Source: Neocallimastix lanati (nom. inval.) (lineage: Eukaryota > Neocallimastigomycota > Neocallimastigomycetes > Neocallimastigales > Neocallimastigaceae). Taken from it: a stretch of DNA of 64,000 nt. The translations under genes were made by a program, and so were the position numbers. Location: positions 1-64,000 of the forward strand of contig JACVTC010000062.1 in assembly GCA_016946835.1 (NCBI GenBank), in the 5' to 3' direction. Under the pieces are notes generated by a model. It was not told where the DNA came from. It saw only the letters and a list, made by a program, of their open reading frames with translations, and searched no databases. This document shows positions 35,918 through 48,245 of the stretch, one piece after another. Every line of letters begins with the position of its first letter. Within the stretch, counting starts at the first letter, position 1.

Positions 35918-36823
35918 AAGATACTTATTTTTCATATTATATGTTATAATACTATAAATCAAAAAAAAAAAAAAATAAATAAATTAAATAATACATAATT
36001 AAACCTATTACTTAATTACTTATTTATTTTTGATATATTTTACTTTGTTATATGTCTTTTTTTAATTCGTTTTTTTTAAAATGCATTTTTGTATAAATTA
36101 ACATTTTCATTCATAAAAATAAATAATTTTTTTCTTAAAAAATGAATTCATCAAGAATAAAAATAAAATAAAAAAAAAAAAAATTATAATTATAATAATT
36201 AAAAATATATACATATAATAATAAAATAAAATTATATATATTAATATAAATTGATGATAAAGATTTATTAAAATAATATCTTTTTTTTTTTTTTATGTAT
36301 TTTCAATAAATGAAATAATTAATATATAATATGAAGAAAAAATATTTATTTATGTTTTTCTTTAATCGGGTTAATATCATTATAAAAAAAAAAAATATTA
36401 AATTGAATATTAAGTGTATTAAAAAAAAGAATATTTAAGATTTTAAATCTATAACCTATATAAAATAAATTTATATAGGTTATAATATTTATTAAATATA
36501 ATAAATGTTAATATAATGATGATATGATAATTAATTAACACAATGATCCCACCCAAAATTTGATGTTTTAAAGTTTTTTTATTAATATTACTATCAGTAT
36601 TAGTAATATGAACAATCCCTTATTTATAATTAATTGTGAAAATATTTAATTTTTGTCAGTTTTATTAATAGTAGTTGCAATTAATTCATTAATTTTATTT
36701 TTACTGAAAAGATATAAAGTGGGAATAATAAAAGAAATACAAAATACACACTAAAAAAAGGAAAATAAAGAATGAAAAATTAGAAATAATTAAAAGAAAT
36801 GTTAAATAGAATTAATTCAAAAA

Positions 36824-36859
<36 letters not shown>

Positions 36860-37079
36860 GTTGCCTTAGAGGTATTACAATTAAATTATTTACTTATTCC
36901 ATATTAATATGTAGAAGGACAATAAAAATTTAATAAGAAAAATTTATAAGAAGGGGTGAAAATAACAAATAGAAGAACATTTCTAAAAAAAAAAAAAAAA
37001 AGATAACAGAACAATATCTAATAAGAAAGAATTTATAAATTTTAAAGTAACATCATCAATAATACAAATGATAGATAAA
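32513..37079. other. AT-rich intergenic DNA with a heptamer array
   Basis: No gene recognised in 4.5 kb. An ATTATTT heptamer array of about 45 units occupies 34376-34735. Small less AT-rich islands stand at 33470-33560 and 35095-35155 (the latter contains GCCTTTGAGAAATGGGGACT) without an interpretable frame. Long A tracts at 33025-33045, 34072-34092 and 35884-35925. Confidence 0.7.
34376..34735. repeat. Heptamer minisatellite, ATTATTT unit
   Basis: Near-perfect ATTATTT array, same unit as at 5440-5800, ending in ATTATTTA/ATTTATTT variants. It is the only one of the long arrays not next to an ankyrin gene. Confidence 0.9.
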
Positions 37080-37720
37080 TGTTATTTTTGATGATCAACG
37101 TAGGTGAATACCTTGTTATACTGAGATTAAATTTTTAGATAAAATAATATACATATGGTTAATGATTTACTCTTACATATTCATGTTAAAATTATAAATG
37201 GGAATATATATTTGTATTCAACAGAAATAGTTAGTTAAGGATATTGTTCAAAATATCATGCTTTATAAAGATTACTTACTATTAATAGAATAATTTAATT
37301 GCACCTAGATATTTAGGGCTATTTAAAACATTATAAAAGCTTTAATTAATGCCTGTGATATTGAAAACCCTATGAATAAAATATATTTTGAAATTAATAG
37401 TGATATAAAACATAAATTATCATTAATTGTTGTTATTTATTCTTCATAAAATTTATCTTATATTATATGAATTTATTTGCTTGCTGTTATCTACGGAAAC
37501 ATATTTCACAATTGAATTAGTAAAGCAGCCATTATTTTAATAACTCATTTTATTTAAGAAGCTGAAGTTCTTAGTAAAAATATCACAATTATAATTAAAT
37601 ATAGTCATATTTATGTTGATATTTCTAAGAAATTATTTAATTATGAAATATTTATTGATAATAAGTAACAATCTAAAGAAGATTATATCAAGAGAGATAG
37701 TTTCTTAATATTAAAAATAA
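37080..37720 (+). pseudogene. Decayed ABC transporter ATPase domain (ABCA type)
   Basis: Three pieces in shifting frames fit the ABCA nucleotide-binding domain in the right order. At 37197-37330 NGNIYLYSTEI, a stop, then GYCSKYHAL and LTINRII/LHLDI match the region after Walker A that ends in the Q-loop (GYCPQ-like). At 37326-37450 IIKALINACDIENP...INSDIKHKLSLIVVIYSS matches the helical part and the segment just after the signature (KRKLSLAIAL). At 37522-37605 KAAIILITHFI, a stop, EAEVLSKNITIII matches the H-loop (ILTTHFMEEADxLSDRIAI). Walker A and B themselves are not recognisable and many TAA codons interrupt. No intact ABC gene is in the window, so this is a relic of a copy from elsewhere. 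Confidence 0.6.
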
Positions 37721-38387
37721 ATTAAAATTCTAATTTGGAATATTGTCTTTTGGTTATATAAAGTATTCTGTTAAAAATTAGAATATTGTATATATGTTTA
37801 TTGTAATTATATATATATATATATTTTTTTTTATAAAAGCAAAGGTCTTATCAATTAATCTAATTTTGAATAAGATTCACTTGTACAATTATTTTTCAGT
37901 TTTTGTTAATTCAGCAGAACCGATAAAATGAAATATATGTAGGAAATATTAATAGAATTTGAATAAATAAATTAAATTCATGAATTATTTTATGATAAAA
38001 TAAAATTAACCAATTTTTAAAATAAAATTAACCAATTTTTAAAATAAGAGAGATAACATCATTTATATCAAAATAATAATAATAATTATAACTAATAAAT
38101 AATTTATTGTATTATTATTATATTTATTGCAAATTTATTTATAAACAAAATTTAATTAAAACGTAAATATTTATTTTATATTCATTATATAATGTATATT
38201 ATATAATGAATATTATTATAAATGAGTATTATTAAATGTAAATTTCTTATAATTAAAGCTAACTTTTTTTTTTATGTCTTTTATTTCATTTTTTAATATT
38301 TTTTTCAAAAAGTATATTAGCACGTGGCGTGAAATTAAAATATTATTTTTTAATTCTATTAACTAATTATTATTTAATAATTTTTGC

Positions 38388-38420
<33 letters not shown>

Positions 38421-38905
38421 GTAGTACAGTTAATTTTAAAATAAAATAAAATGAAGTAATATGTAATTTTGTTAATATATAATTATTATTATTATTATAT
38501 TATATTATATCTTTAATATTATTTTAAAAGTATTTATATTTTAAAAGTTTTAATAATTATATTTCTAATTTTGAATATCTGCCATGATTATTGTTTTCCT
38601 ATTTATTATATTTATTATTCATTATTTATTATTTATTTAAAATTTTTTAAATTTTATTTTCCATTATATAATTTAAGATAAAGATATTGATTTATTAATA
38701 TACATATATACATATATACATATATTTTCAATTATTATAAGTACTTACAATTAATAAAATTAGTTGAAATGTATATAAAAAAAAAATACTTAACACATTG
38801 AAGAAGCTATTTAAAAAAAAATTTTAAATTTTAAAGTTTTTTTTATATCTTAATAATTAGTTATGTAACACAAAATTTTTTATAATTTTTTTTTTAATCT
38901 GATTT

Positions 38906-38940
<35 letters not shown>

Positions 38941-41097
38941 TTGGAAAATAATGAGTATAGAGGACGATAGGATGTCTCTGTGATCTTCCCTTTTACGTAT
39001 TATAGAAGATAATGATCATATACTATGTATTGCTTTATCGTTTGGTGTCGACCTGGTCCAATCCCTAGGCAAGGCTAATATAGCAAGTATTTTCATAAAA
39101 AAAACAGTATATCTTATTTATATATTTTTATTTTTTAATAATAAAAAGTATAACTGTTATTGATTATGCTATCGCTAATATTATTAATATATTTTATGTA
39201 ATTTTGAAAATGAATGGTATTTTTTTTTTAATTAAATTAACCCTTTTAATTAATAATATAAATAGATAATTTTTTTTCATTTTAATAAGAAAAGAAACTT
39301 TAAAAATATAATTGTATTTCTATATATATAATTAGCAATATTAAAAATATAAGTTTATATCTTGTTTAATATTTATTATAAGTACGAATAATTGCTTTAT
39401 AGTTTTTAAATTATTTTAGTAATTTAAGAAAATATTTACAAATTCTTATATAAAAATTATCACTGTTATTTTTGTTATTATTTTTGTCTAATAGAAAAAA
39501 AAAAAGGTAAAAACATCAAAGAATAGAAATTTAAATTAGATAAATTTTTAAAGTATAATCATTATTATATAAAGTCTTATAATTCGTTATTTAACTAATT
39601 TATAATATATATTTAATATTGCATATTATTTAATTGTTATATACTATTTTAGAAATGAAGAATTATAATAAATGGATGATACCTATTAAATAATAAAATT
39701 TTTAATAAACGTTAATATTGTATTTTTTTAATTTAATTTTTTGTCTTTACATCTTTTTTTTTTTAATCATCAATAAATATTTACAATATATTTGATTGTA
39801 TTGTAATATATTATACATTCTTTTCCTAATTAAATGTTTATTAGTAATATTAAAATCAAATTATTCACTTTTCATTTAATATATTACCATATAAATTAGA
39901 ATATAAACAATATATATATTTTCTATGTTTTTTAATTAAAGTTCCATATTTATATATATATATATATATTTTTTTTATTTTAAAAAAATAGTAAAAATAA
40001 ATTATTATACAAGTATTTTCATCAAAGCATTATTAAATATTAGTGTAATGATAATAAAATATTAATAAAGATCTTATAATAATAAATTTTTAGATTCATT
40101 AAACTATGTATAGGTGTAACATCTATACATACTTGCATATTTATTAACAATATCAATAAAAATTGGAAATTTTTTTATATTTTTAGTATGGCCTTATATA
40201 GGTGAATATATAAATATTAGTTTATTTTGATTATATATAAATATTATACATTAAAATTTTAATTGAGAAATAATTCTTATAATTAAATTAAATAAAATAA
40301 TACTTGTTTTATGCCTTCTTTTAAAAAAAAAAAAAAGGTTTCTTTGTTATTATTAATTATCAATTTCGGTTTTGATTTTATTTTTATTTTTTTTTTTAAA
40401 AAATTTGAAATTTTATGTATTAACCAATCATTTTATATTAATTTTTTATAGTATTACTAGTATTATTCTATTAAATTAAAACTTTTAATTATATTGCATA
40501 TTATATTATATTATATTATATTATATATATATTATTATAACTATATTGAAATCTTTTTTTTTTTTATATGTATATATTTATTAAATATAATAAAATTATA
40601 ATTATTATATAGTAATATTAAATATATATAGAAGGAGTATAAAAAAGAAAAAATTTTTTTTTTTTTTTACTTCTTTGCAATACTTTTTAAGGAGATTAAA
40701 AAAATATAAATTGAAATAATAATAGTATTACAAATCACGAAAATAATATTTATTATTATTAATTACTGAAAAAAAAAATAATAAAAAGAAAAAAAAACAA
40801 AAACAAAAACATATTAATATTCTCAATCAAAGTAATTTAAATAGATATATTTATTGATTAAAAAAAATAATTATAAAAATATTAGACAGACTTTAAATTT
40901 TAATATATAGATTTTAAAAAGAGCTAAATATAAAAATTTAAAATTAATCTATAAAATGTTAAGTCAAAATATTTTAAATTAATTATTAATTTTTTTTTAT
41001 TCTTATATTTTATTTTATTATTTTTTTTTTATTTTCAAATTTCTATATTTTTCATTATGACTTTAAATTTTTTTAAAATTATATAGCATAACAAAAG
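37721..41097. other. AT-rich intergenic DNA, with one unexplained GC-richer island
   Basis: No gene seen. The island at 38938-39095 is the only part with ordinary base composition: it contains GACGATAGGATGTCTCTG and TCGACCTGGTCCAATCCC then TAGGCAAGGC, and follows a 30-nt T tract. It has no long frame and no tRNA fold that I could draw. It may be a retroelement fragment or a small RNA gene. The last 100 bp before 41098 serve as the synthase leader. Confidence 0.5.
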
Positions 41098-44000
41098 ATG
41101 GAACCAGAACTTAAAGCTAAAATTATTGATGGTTTTACTATCGGAAAGTAAAGATCAAAAATTTTTGTTATAAACAAAAAAGTTTTAAAAAGAAAAAAGA
41201 TTAAACAAAGAAATACTGGATATTAATATATATATTAAAAAATAAAAAAATATTAAATATTAAATATTAATAAATAATAATAATAATAATACAAAAGAAA
41301 ATAAAAATTAAAAATTAAAAATTGATATATAAGTAGTAAAGTAATTTTCAGAAAATTAATAAATTATTTTTTCTTTAATAATAAAGGAACATTCGTGCTA
41401 ATTTAAAATTAGAAATTGAAGAATTAAAAAAGAAAGGATGTGTTCCACATTTAGCTATTATTCAAGTTGGTGCTCGTGAAGATTCTAATTCATACGTTAG
41501 AATGAAGCAACGTGCTGCTGTTGAAGTATTTATTTATATCAAATAATATATAAATAATGATTAAATAGAAATTTGTTTATTGACTCTTTAAAAATAATAA
41601 TAAATTTATATTTTAATAAATAGGCTGGTATGGATTTCACTTTAAGAAAGGAACCAGAATCTATTACCCAAGCTGAAGTAAATATAAAAATATGAAATAA
41701 ATATATATAAATAAATTATTAAGAAAATATAATAGTAATGAGTAATTTTTATATAAATTTTAAATAGTTATTAGCTATGATTAATAAGATGAATAATGAT
41801 CCAGCCATCCATGGTATTTTAGTTCAATTACCATTACCAAAACATATTGATGAAAAAGTTATTACTGAAGCTGTTGATTACCGTAAGGATGTTGATGGGT
41901 AAATATAATAATTATTATAAATTAAGAAAAATTAAAAATAAAAATTTTTAAAAGTATAATTATGAAATTAAGAAAGAATAATGTTTGTTTGCATTTAAGG
42001 AGAATTATAAAATTAGTTATTTAAGATTATCATGAATTAATATATAATTTATATATTATTTCATAACAAACTTTTTATTTTTTTTTAATATATAATAATA
42101 TAAAAAAGTTTCCATTCCTTAAATATGGGTAAACTTGTTAAGAAAGACGAAGAACCACTTTTTGTCGCTTGTACTCCAAAGGGTTGTATTCGTTTATTAA
42201 AGGAAGTCGGTTGTCCAATTTCTGGTCAACGTGCTGTTGTTATTGGTCGTAGTAACATTGTTGGTATGCCAGTCTTCCAATTATTAAATCGTTTAGATGC
42301 CACTACTACTTTATGTCACTCAAGAACTAAGAATCTTGGTGAAATTGTAAAGCAAGCTGATATTGTTATTGCTGCTGTTGGTCGTCCACGTATGGTTAAG
42401 GGTGAATGGATTAAGGATGGTGCTGTCGTTATTGATGTAGGTACTAACCCAGTTCCAGATTCCACTAAAAAATCTGGTTACCGTTTAGTTGGTGATGTTG
42501 AATTTGATGTTGCCATTCAACATGCCTCAAGAATTACCCCAGTTCCAAAGGGTGTTGGTCCAATGACCATTGCTATGTTAATGGATAACTTAGTCATTAG
42601 TGCTAAGCGTTACTTCGAAGGTAACCGTGCTCCATGGACCTACTTACCAATTAAGCCACAAGTCCCAGTTCCAAGTGATATTGAAATTGCTAAGTCTCAA
42701 ACTCCAAAACAAATTAAGCAAATTGCTGCTGAATTAGGTTTATATGATTCTGAATTCGATTTATACGGTGAATACAAGGCTAAGGTTAACCTTTCTGTTC
42801 TCAACCGTTTAAAGAATTACAAGAACGGTAAGTACGTTTTAGTTGCTGGTATCACTCCAACTCCATTAGGTGAAGGTAAGTCTACAACTGTTGTTGGTTT
42901 AGTTCAATCACTTGCTGCTCATTTAAATAAGAAGGCTATTGCTTGTGTTCGTCAACCATCTCAAGGTCCAACATTCGGTGTTAAAGGTGGTGCTGCTGGT
43001 GGTGGTTACTCCCAAATTATTCCAATGGAAGAATTCAACCTTCATCTTACTGGTGATATTCATGCTGTTGCTGCTGCTAACAATTTATTAGCTGCTGCTA
43101 TTGATACTCGTATCTTCCACGAAAGTACACAAACTGATGAAGCTCTTTTCAGACGTTTAACTACTGTTAAGGGAAATAAGAGAGAATTTGCTCCAATTAT
43201 GTTAAAGAGACTTGCTAAACTTAACATCAACAAGACTAACCCATTAGATCTTACTCCAGAAGAAATCAAAAAGTTTGCTAGATTAGATATTGATCCAGAT
43301 ACTATTACCTGGAGAAGAGTTGTTGATACCAACGATAGATTCCTTCGTGAAATCACAATTGGTCAAAATGATACTGAAAAGGGTATTACTCGTAAGACTG
43401 GTTATGATATCGCTGTCGCTAGTGAAGTTATGGCTATCTTAGCCTTAACTACTTCTCTTAAAGATATGAGAGAAAGATTAGGTAGAATTGTTGTTGCTCA
43501 AAGTAAGTCTGGTGAACCAATCACTTGTGATGATCTTGGTGTTGGTGGTGCTCTTGCTGTTCTTATGAAGGAAGCTATTAAGCCAAACCTTATGCAAACC
43601 TTAGAAGGTACTCCAGTCTTTGTTCACGCTGGTCCATTCGCTAACATTGCCCATGGTAACTCTTCTATTCTTGCTGACCAAATTGCTCTTAAGTTAGTTG
43701 GTTCTAAGAACCCAGAAGAAGAAGTTGGTTATGTTGTTACTGAAGCTGGTTTTGGAGCTGATATTGGTATGGAAAAATTCTTTAACATTAAGTGTCGTAC
43801 CAGTGGTCTTGTTCCAAATGCTGTTGTTATTGTTTCTACTATTAGAGCTATTAAATTACATGGTGGTGCTGCTCCAGTTAAGGCTGGTCAACCACTTCCA
43901 GAAGAATACACTACTGAAAACTTAGACTATGTTCAAAAGGGTATGTGCAATGTTGTTAGACACATTCAAAATGCTAAATCCTATGGTGTTAATGTTGTTC

Positions 44001-44551
44001 TTGCTATTAATAAATTCACTTCTGATACTGAAGCTGAAATTGAATTAGTTCGTAAGCTCGCTTTAGAAGCAGGTTGTGATGATGTTGCTTTAACTACCAA
44101 CTGGGCTGAAGGTGGTAAGGGTGCTATTGATTTAGCTAACGCTGTTATCAAGGCTTGTGAAGGAGACAACACTAAGTTTAATTACCTTTATGATATTAAC
44201 ACTTCTATTGCTGAAAAGATTGAAACTATTGCTAAGAAGACCTACGGTGCTGGTGCTGTTGAACTTAGTGATGCTGCTAAGGCTAAAATTGAAAGATACA
44301 CTAAGTTAGGTTATGACAAACTTCCAGTCTGTATGGCAAAGACTCATTTAAGTTTCACTGCTGATCCAGAAATTAAGGGTGCTCCAACCGGTTTCACTTT
44401 ACCAATCCGTGATATTAGAGCTAGTGTTGGTGCTGGATTCATCTATCCAGTTGTTGGTACTATGCAAACTATGCCAGGTCTTCCAACCCGTCCATGCTAC
44501 TATGATATTGATATTGATACTGAAAATGCTGAAGTTCAAGGTTTATTCTAA
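41098..44551 (+). CDS. C1-tetrahydrofolate synthase (trifunctional)
   Basis: A 938-residue protein joining methylene-THF dehydrogenase, methenyl-THF cyclohydrolase and formyl-THF synthetase, which interconvert one-carbon folates for purine and other syntheses. Five exons: 41098-41147, 41387-41525, 41624-41677, 41768-41898 and 42109-44551; the introns (90-239 bp) are all GT..AG and the coding sum is 2817 nt, exactly 939 codons. Residues 1-300 form the dehydrogenase/cyclohydrolase with the catalytic pair Y53 and K57 (SYVRMKQ), [16 protein letters not shown] and the NADP-binding GRSNIVGMP at about 171. The synthetase carries the P-loop [12 protein letters not shown] near 374. Length and order match the cytosolic fungal and animal enzymes, and no targeting peptide is seen. 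Codon use is strongly biased (GGT, GCT, AAG, CCA), as in a highly expressed gene. All introns lie in the first 14 percent of the coding sequence. Confidence 0.96.
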
Positions 44552-44681
44552 ACAGTTTAATTTTATTTTTTTTTTCAGTAATTTATAGTTTTTGTATAAA
44601 GGAAAAATCAATCAGTAATAAAAAGTATTTATCAACGAAAATAAATTTAACAAAAATATATAAATGGTTTGAAAGTTTAAA

Positions 44682-44718
<37 letters not shown>

Positions 44719-44749
44719 CCAAAAAAAAATAAAAAAAGATGAACAAAAG

Positions 44750-44800
<51 letters not shown>

Positions 44801-45343
44801 ATAAAAAGTTAAATATACAAAAATCATATATAAAAATTTATATTTTTTTAATTTTTTTTTTTTTTTTTAATATATTAATACCCAATATTATATAAAAATA
44901 TAACAAACTAAATATATAAAACGAAAAGGAAAAATCAAATCAAAATTAAAATAAATAAATAAAGTTATATATATAAAAAAAAAAAAAAAAAAGATGATAA
45001 ATATATTTATAAATAATTTTTTATTTTTTGTGTTTTTATTTTTATATTAGTTTGGTATTTATTGAAGTCATTCTGGACCATTCTTAATATCAAATATATT
45101 ATTAAAAAAAAAAAAAATAATTGAATTTTAGGTCCATATTATGTCAAAATTTTATTTTATTTTATTTTTATTTTATTTTTATTTTATTCTTATTTTATTT
45201 TATATTAATTTTTTTTTTCTTTTTTTTTTATTGTTTTGATATTAAACTATTATTGAATCAACTTTACCTCCTATAATGTATATAATTATCCTCAGAATAT
45301 TGACCAAATTTTTTTTATTAAATATTTATAAATGTTATACTGA
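44552..45343. other. Synthase 3' flank and poly-A/T tracts
   Basis: No gene seen. A tracts at 44680-44713 and 44752-44798, then TTTTA microsatellite at 45140-45210. The LINE copy starts at about 45344. Confidence 0.7.
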
Positions 45344-47185
45344 TTCAATTTATTCATCAATGATATATTAAATGACTGTGAAAAGTATGGTGTTAATATT
45401 GGAAGAAAAAAGTGTTGTGGTGGACTCTTTGCTGATGATGTTGTTCTCATTGCTCCAAGTGCAAAAAATTTAGAAAAATTACTAAAAAAGGTACATAGAT
45501 GGGCTAATTTAAATGAAATGACTTTTGGTATTGAAAAATGTGCAACTATGGTTATAAAATCAATGAACTTCCAATCTCCTCCAAACTATAGTGACCCAAC
45601 CTTCTATTTAGGAATGAATGCTATTCCTAAAGTTTCTAGTTATATTTATCTTGGTATTCCTTTTTCTGATGATCTCTTACTAGAACACATTATATCTCAC
45701 ATGCATTTTAAAGTTAGAAAATCCCTTCTTTCATTTACACATTTCTTCTCAAATAAACTTATCCCTATTGCATACAAGAAAAAAGTTCTTCAATCCTTTG
45801 TTATTAGTAAAGTAATTTATTATTCTCCTTTACTTGGTTCAATCAAATCTAGAACGGCCAGAATTCAAACATTAATTAATACTGGTCTATTTTGGTGTAT
45901 CGGCTCCTTCTCTAAAAATGGTAAAACAAGTTCAGAAGACAATGACTATATTAGACATAATTCTACTATGAGTACTTATGCTTTATCTCGAGATCTAAGC
46001 ATTCCTCCTATTGCTGGTGTCTGCGCAGCCTTACAGATTAAATCTTTTGCAAAATGGAGTAAATCAAACTGTATTATAAAGGATCTTATTAAATCTATTC
46101 CCAAAATGCATCATTATTCCTGGACTAAAGAATCAAGAACACTGTATAAAAAAATCAAAAAATATAAATGTGAAAAATATGACGATATTTTAGAACGTTA
46201 CTGGAAATCTGTTTCCAAATTTCAAGGTATTAAAGGTCAAAATTACGATTGTAATAAGTTCTCAAACAATAAAGCTATAATTATGCTTAGCTTAAAATAT
46301 CCCCAATTCAACTTAGGGTTTTCGTGGATTATACGTTTACGCTGTGGTTATAAATACAATACTACTATTGCTATTAGAATGGGTAGAGTTTCAGAAGATT
46401 GTCCCAAGTCTTGCCCCTGTTGTGGCGAAGATAAACAATCTTTTGAACATTGGATTTTTAAATGCGATGCTCTTGCATCTTTTAGATGGAATTCTTTAAA
46501 TTTCATCGATGATCTCTATGTTTTATTCCTTAGGAAGATTAGAGCGTTTAATCCTCTTTCTTCCTATGACTCTATTTCTAATTTTGAAGATTATATCAAT
46601 CATTATATATACTTGTTCCTTCTTGGTGGGACTTTAGTTTTAAATGAGCTACATTTCGATAGTGGGGAACAGAGACAATTAAATGAACTACTTTTCAAAG
46701 ATTCATCTGAGTCACCTGTTCCAAAAATTGTGGGCTTGGCGGAATTCTTAACAAGTGCAATACCTATCATAAGTAGTTCGTTTGAGCTATTATTTGATAG
46801 GTATTGCAAAATACCAAACTTATCCGAGAGCGTCGACGTCGTACTGATAAGGCATAATGATAATACAGGATTAGCATCTATTTCTACGAAGGATGAATCT
46901 TGCCCTAGTAGTTCAATAGATGATGAATCCGGGGAGAGTTTAGTGGACACCACACTATCTATTTTAAAGATGTTACTTCTAGGTTTTATTTCTTTTTTAT
47001 TTGTTAGGAAGGGAAAAATTCCCGCATAGTACAACTTGCCGAAATACATAGTATTTTCGAGCTTTTTATTTTTTATATTTTTTAAATTTTTTATTTTTTT
47101 AATTTCAAATGTACTTTTCACCTACATGTATTTTTTAAAATAAAATAAAATTTAATAAAGTTTTGGAAGTGTATTCTCTTCCCTG

Positions 47186-47233
<48 letters not shown>
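45344..47233 (+). mobile_element. 5'-truncated LINE with intact C-terminal ORF2 and poly-A tail
   Basis: The reading frame is open from 45344, just after a TGA, to TAG at 47029. It starts in reverse-transcriptase motif B' (FNLFINDIL) and contains the catalytic FADD box (GLFADDVVLIAPS at about 45440), the thumb region (FGIEKCATM, YLGIPFSDD) and a zinc-binding segment CPKSCPCCGEDKQSFEHW with HWIFKC. So the N-terminal endonuclease and most of the RT palm are missing, as expected for incomplete reverse transcription. The 3' UTR ends GAAGTGTATTCTCTTCCCTG and TCTAAAA, running into about 44 A. The absence of stops over 560 codons indicates a recent copy. The decayed relative is at 26100. Confidence 0.88.
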
Positions 47234-47236
<3 letters not shown>

Positions 47237-47469
47237 TATTATTATTATTATTATATTGTTCGATGAATTGATTATAATATATATCCTAATACTATGATTG
47301 CTTTAAAAAATTTTTATTTTAATTTCTTTATCAATTTTATTTTTTATTTTATTTTATTTTTTTTTTTTTTTATAAAATTATAGATTTAATTATTTTATAT
47401 TTTATTAAATATTAATATATTTGTAAATAAAATTTTCATTTATAATTAAATATATATATATATATACTA

Positions 47470-47740
<271 letters not shown>

Positions 47741-48197
47741 TTTTTTTTTTTTTTTTTTTATATAAATGATGAAAAGTTTACCAACGTGATAAGAATATAC
47801 CCTTTCTACTAAAAATTTTTAATATTACCAACAGTTTTAATTATTAATTAAAATTAGACTATTAATATATACAATAAAAAAATACCTTTTCAAAAATATA
47901 TATAAATATAAAATAAATATAATATAGTAATATTATTTTTATTAATAAAAATGTTTTCTATAATAAATATTATGAAATCTCTTTCAAAAAATTCGATCAT
48001 TTTAAAAAAGAAGTTTATTATTATATATATATTAACAATAATATAAACATAACTCTATAATAGTTATGTTTATAAGAATTAATAATAATAATAATAATAA
48101 TAATAATTGTCATATGATAAAAATAGCTGTCACACTTTTTGGATTAAAGCATATTTTAATTTATTTTCTATATTTTATGTTTTTATATGTCCTTAAT

Positions 48198-48245
<48 letters not shown>

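Noticed and set aside
38938-39095. U5 snRNA gene
   Set aside because: CCCTTTTACG and GGCAAGGCTA recall U5 loop 1 and its 3' end, but the loop is not closed by a stem of the right size and no Sm site follows.
43060-44172. Antisense frames inside the C1-THF synthase gene (43060-43356, 43981-44172) and the +2 frame at 43698-43925
   Set aside because: Products of the strong codon bias of the real gene; no family resemblance.
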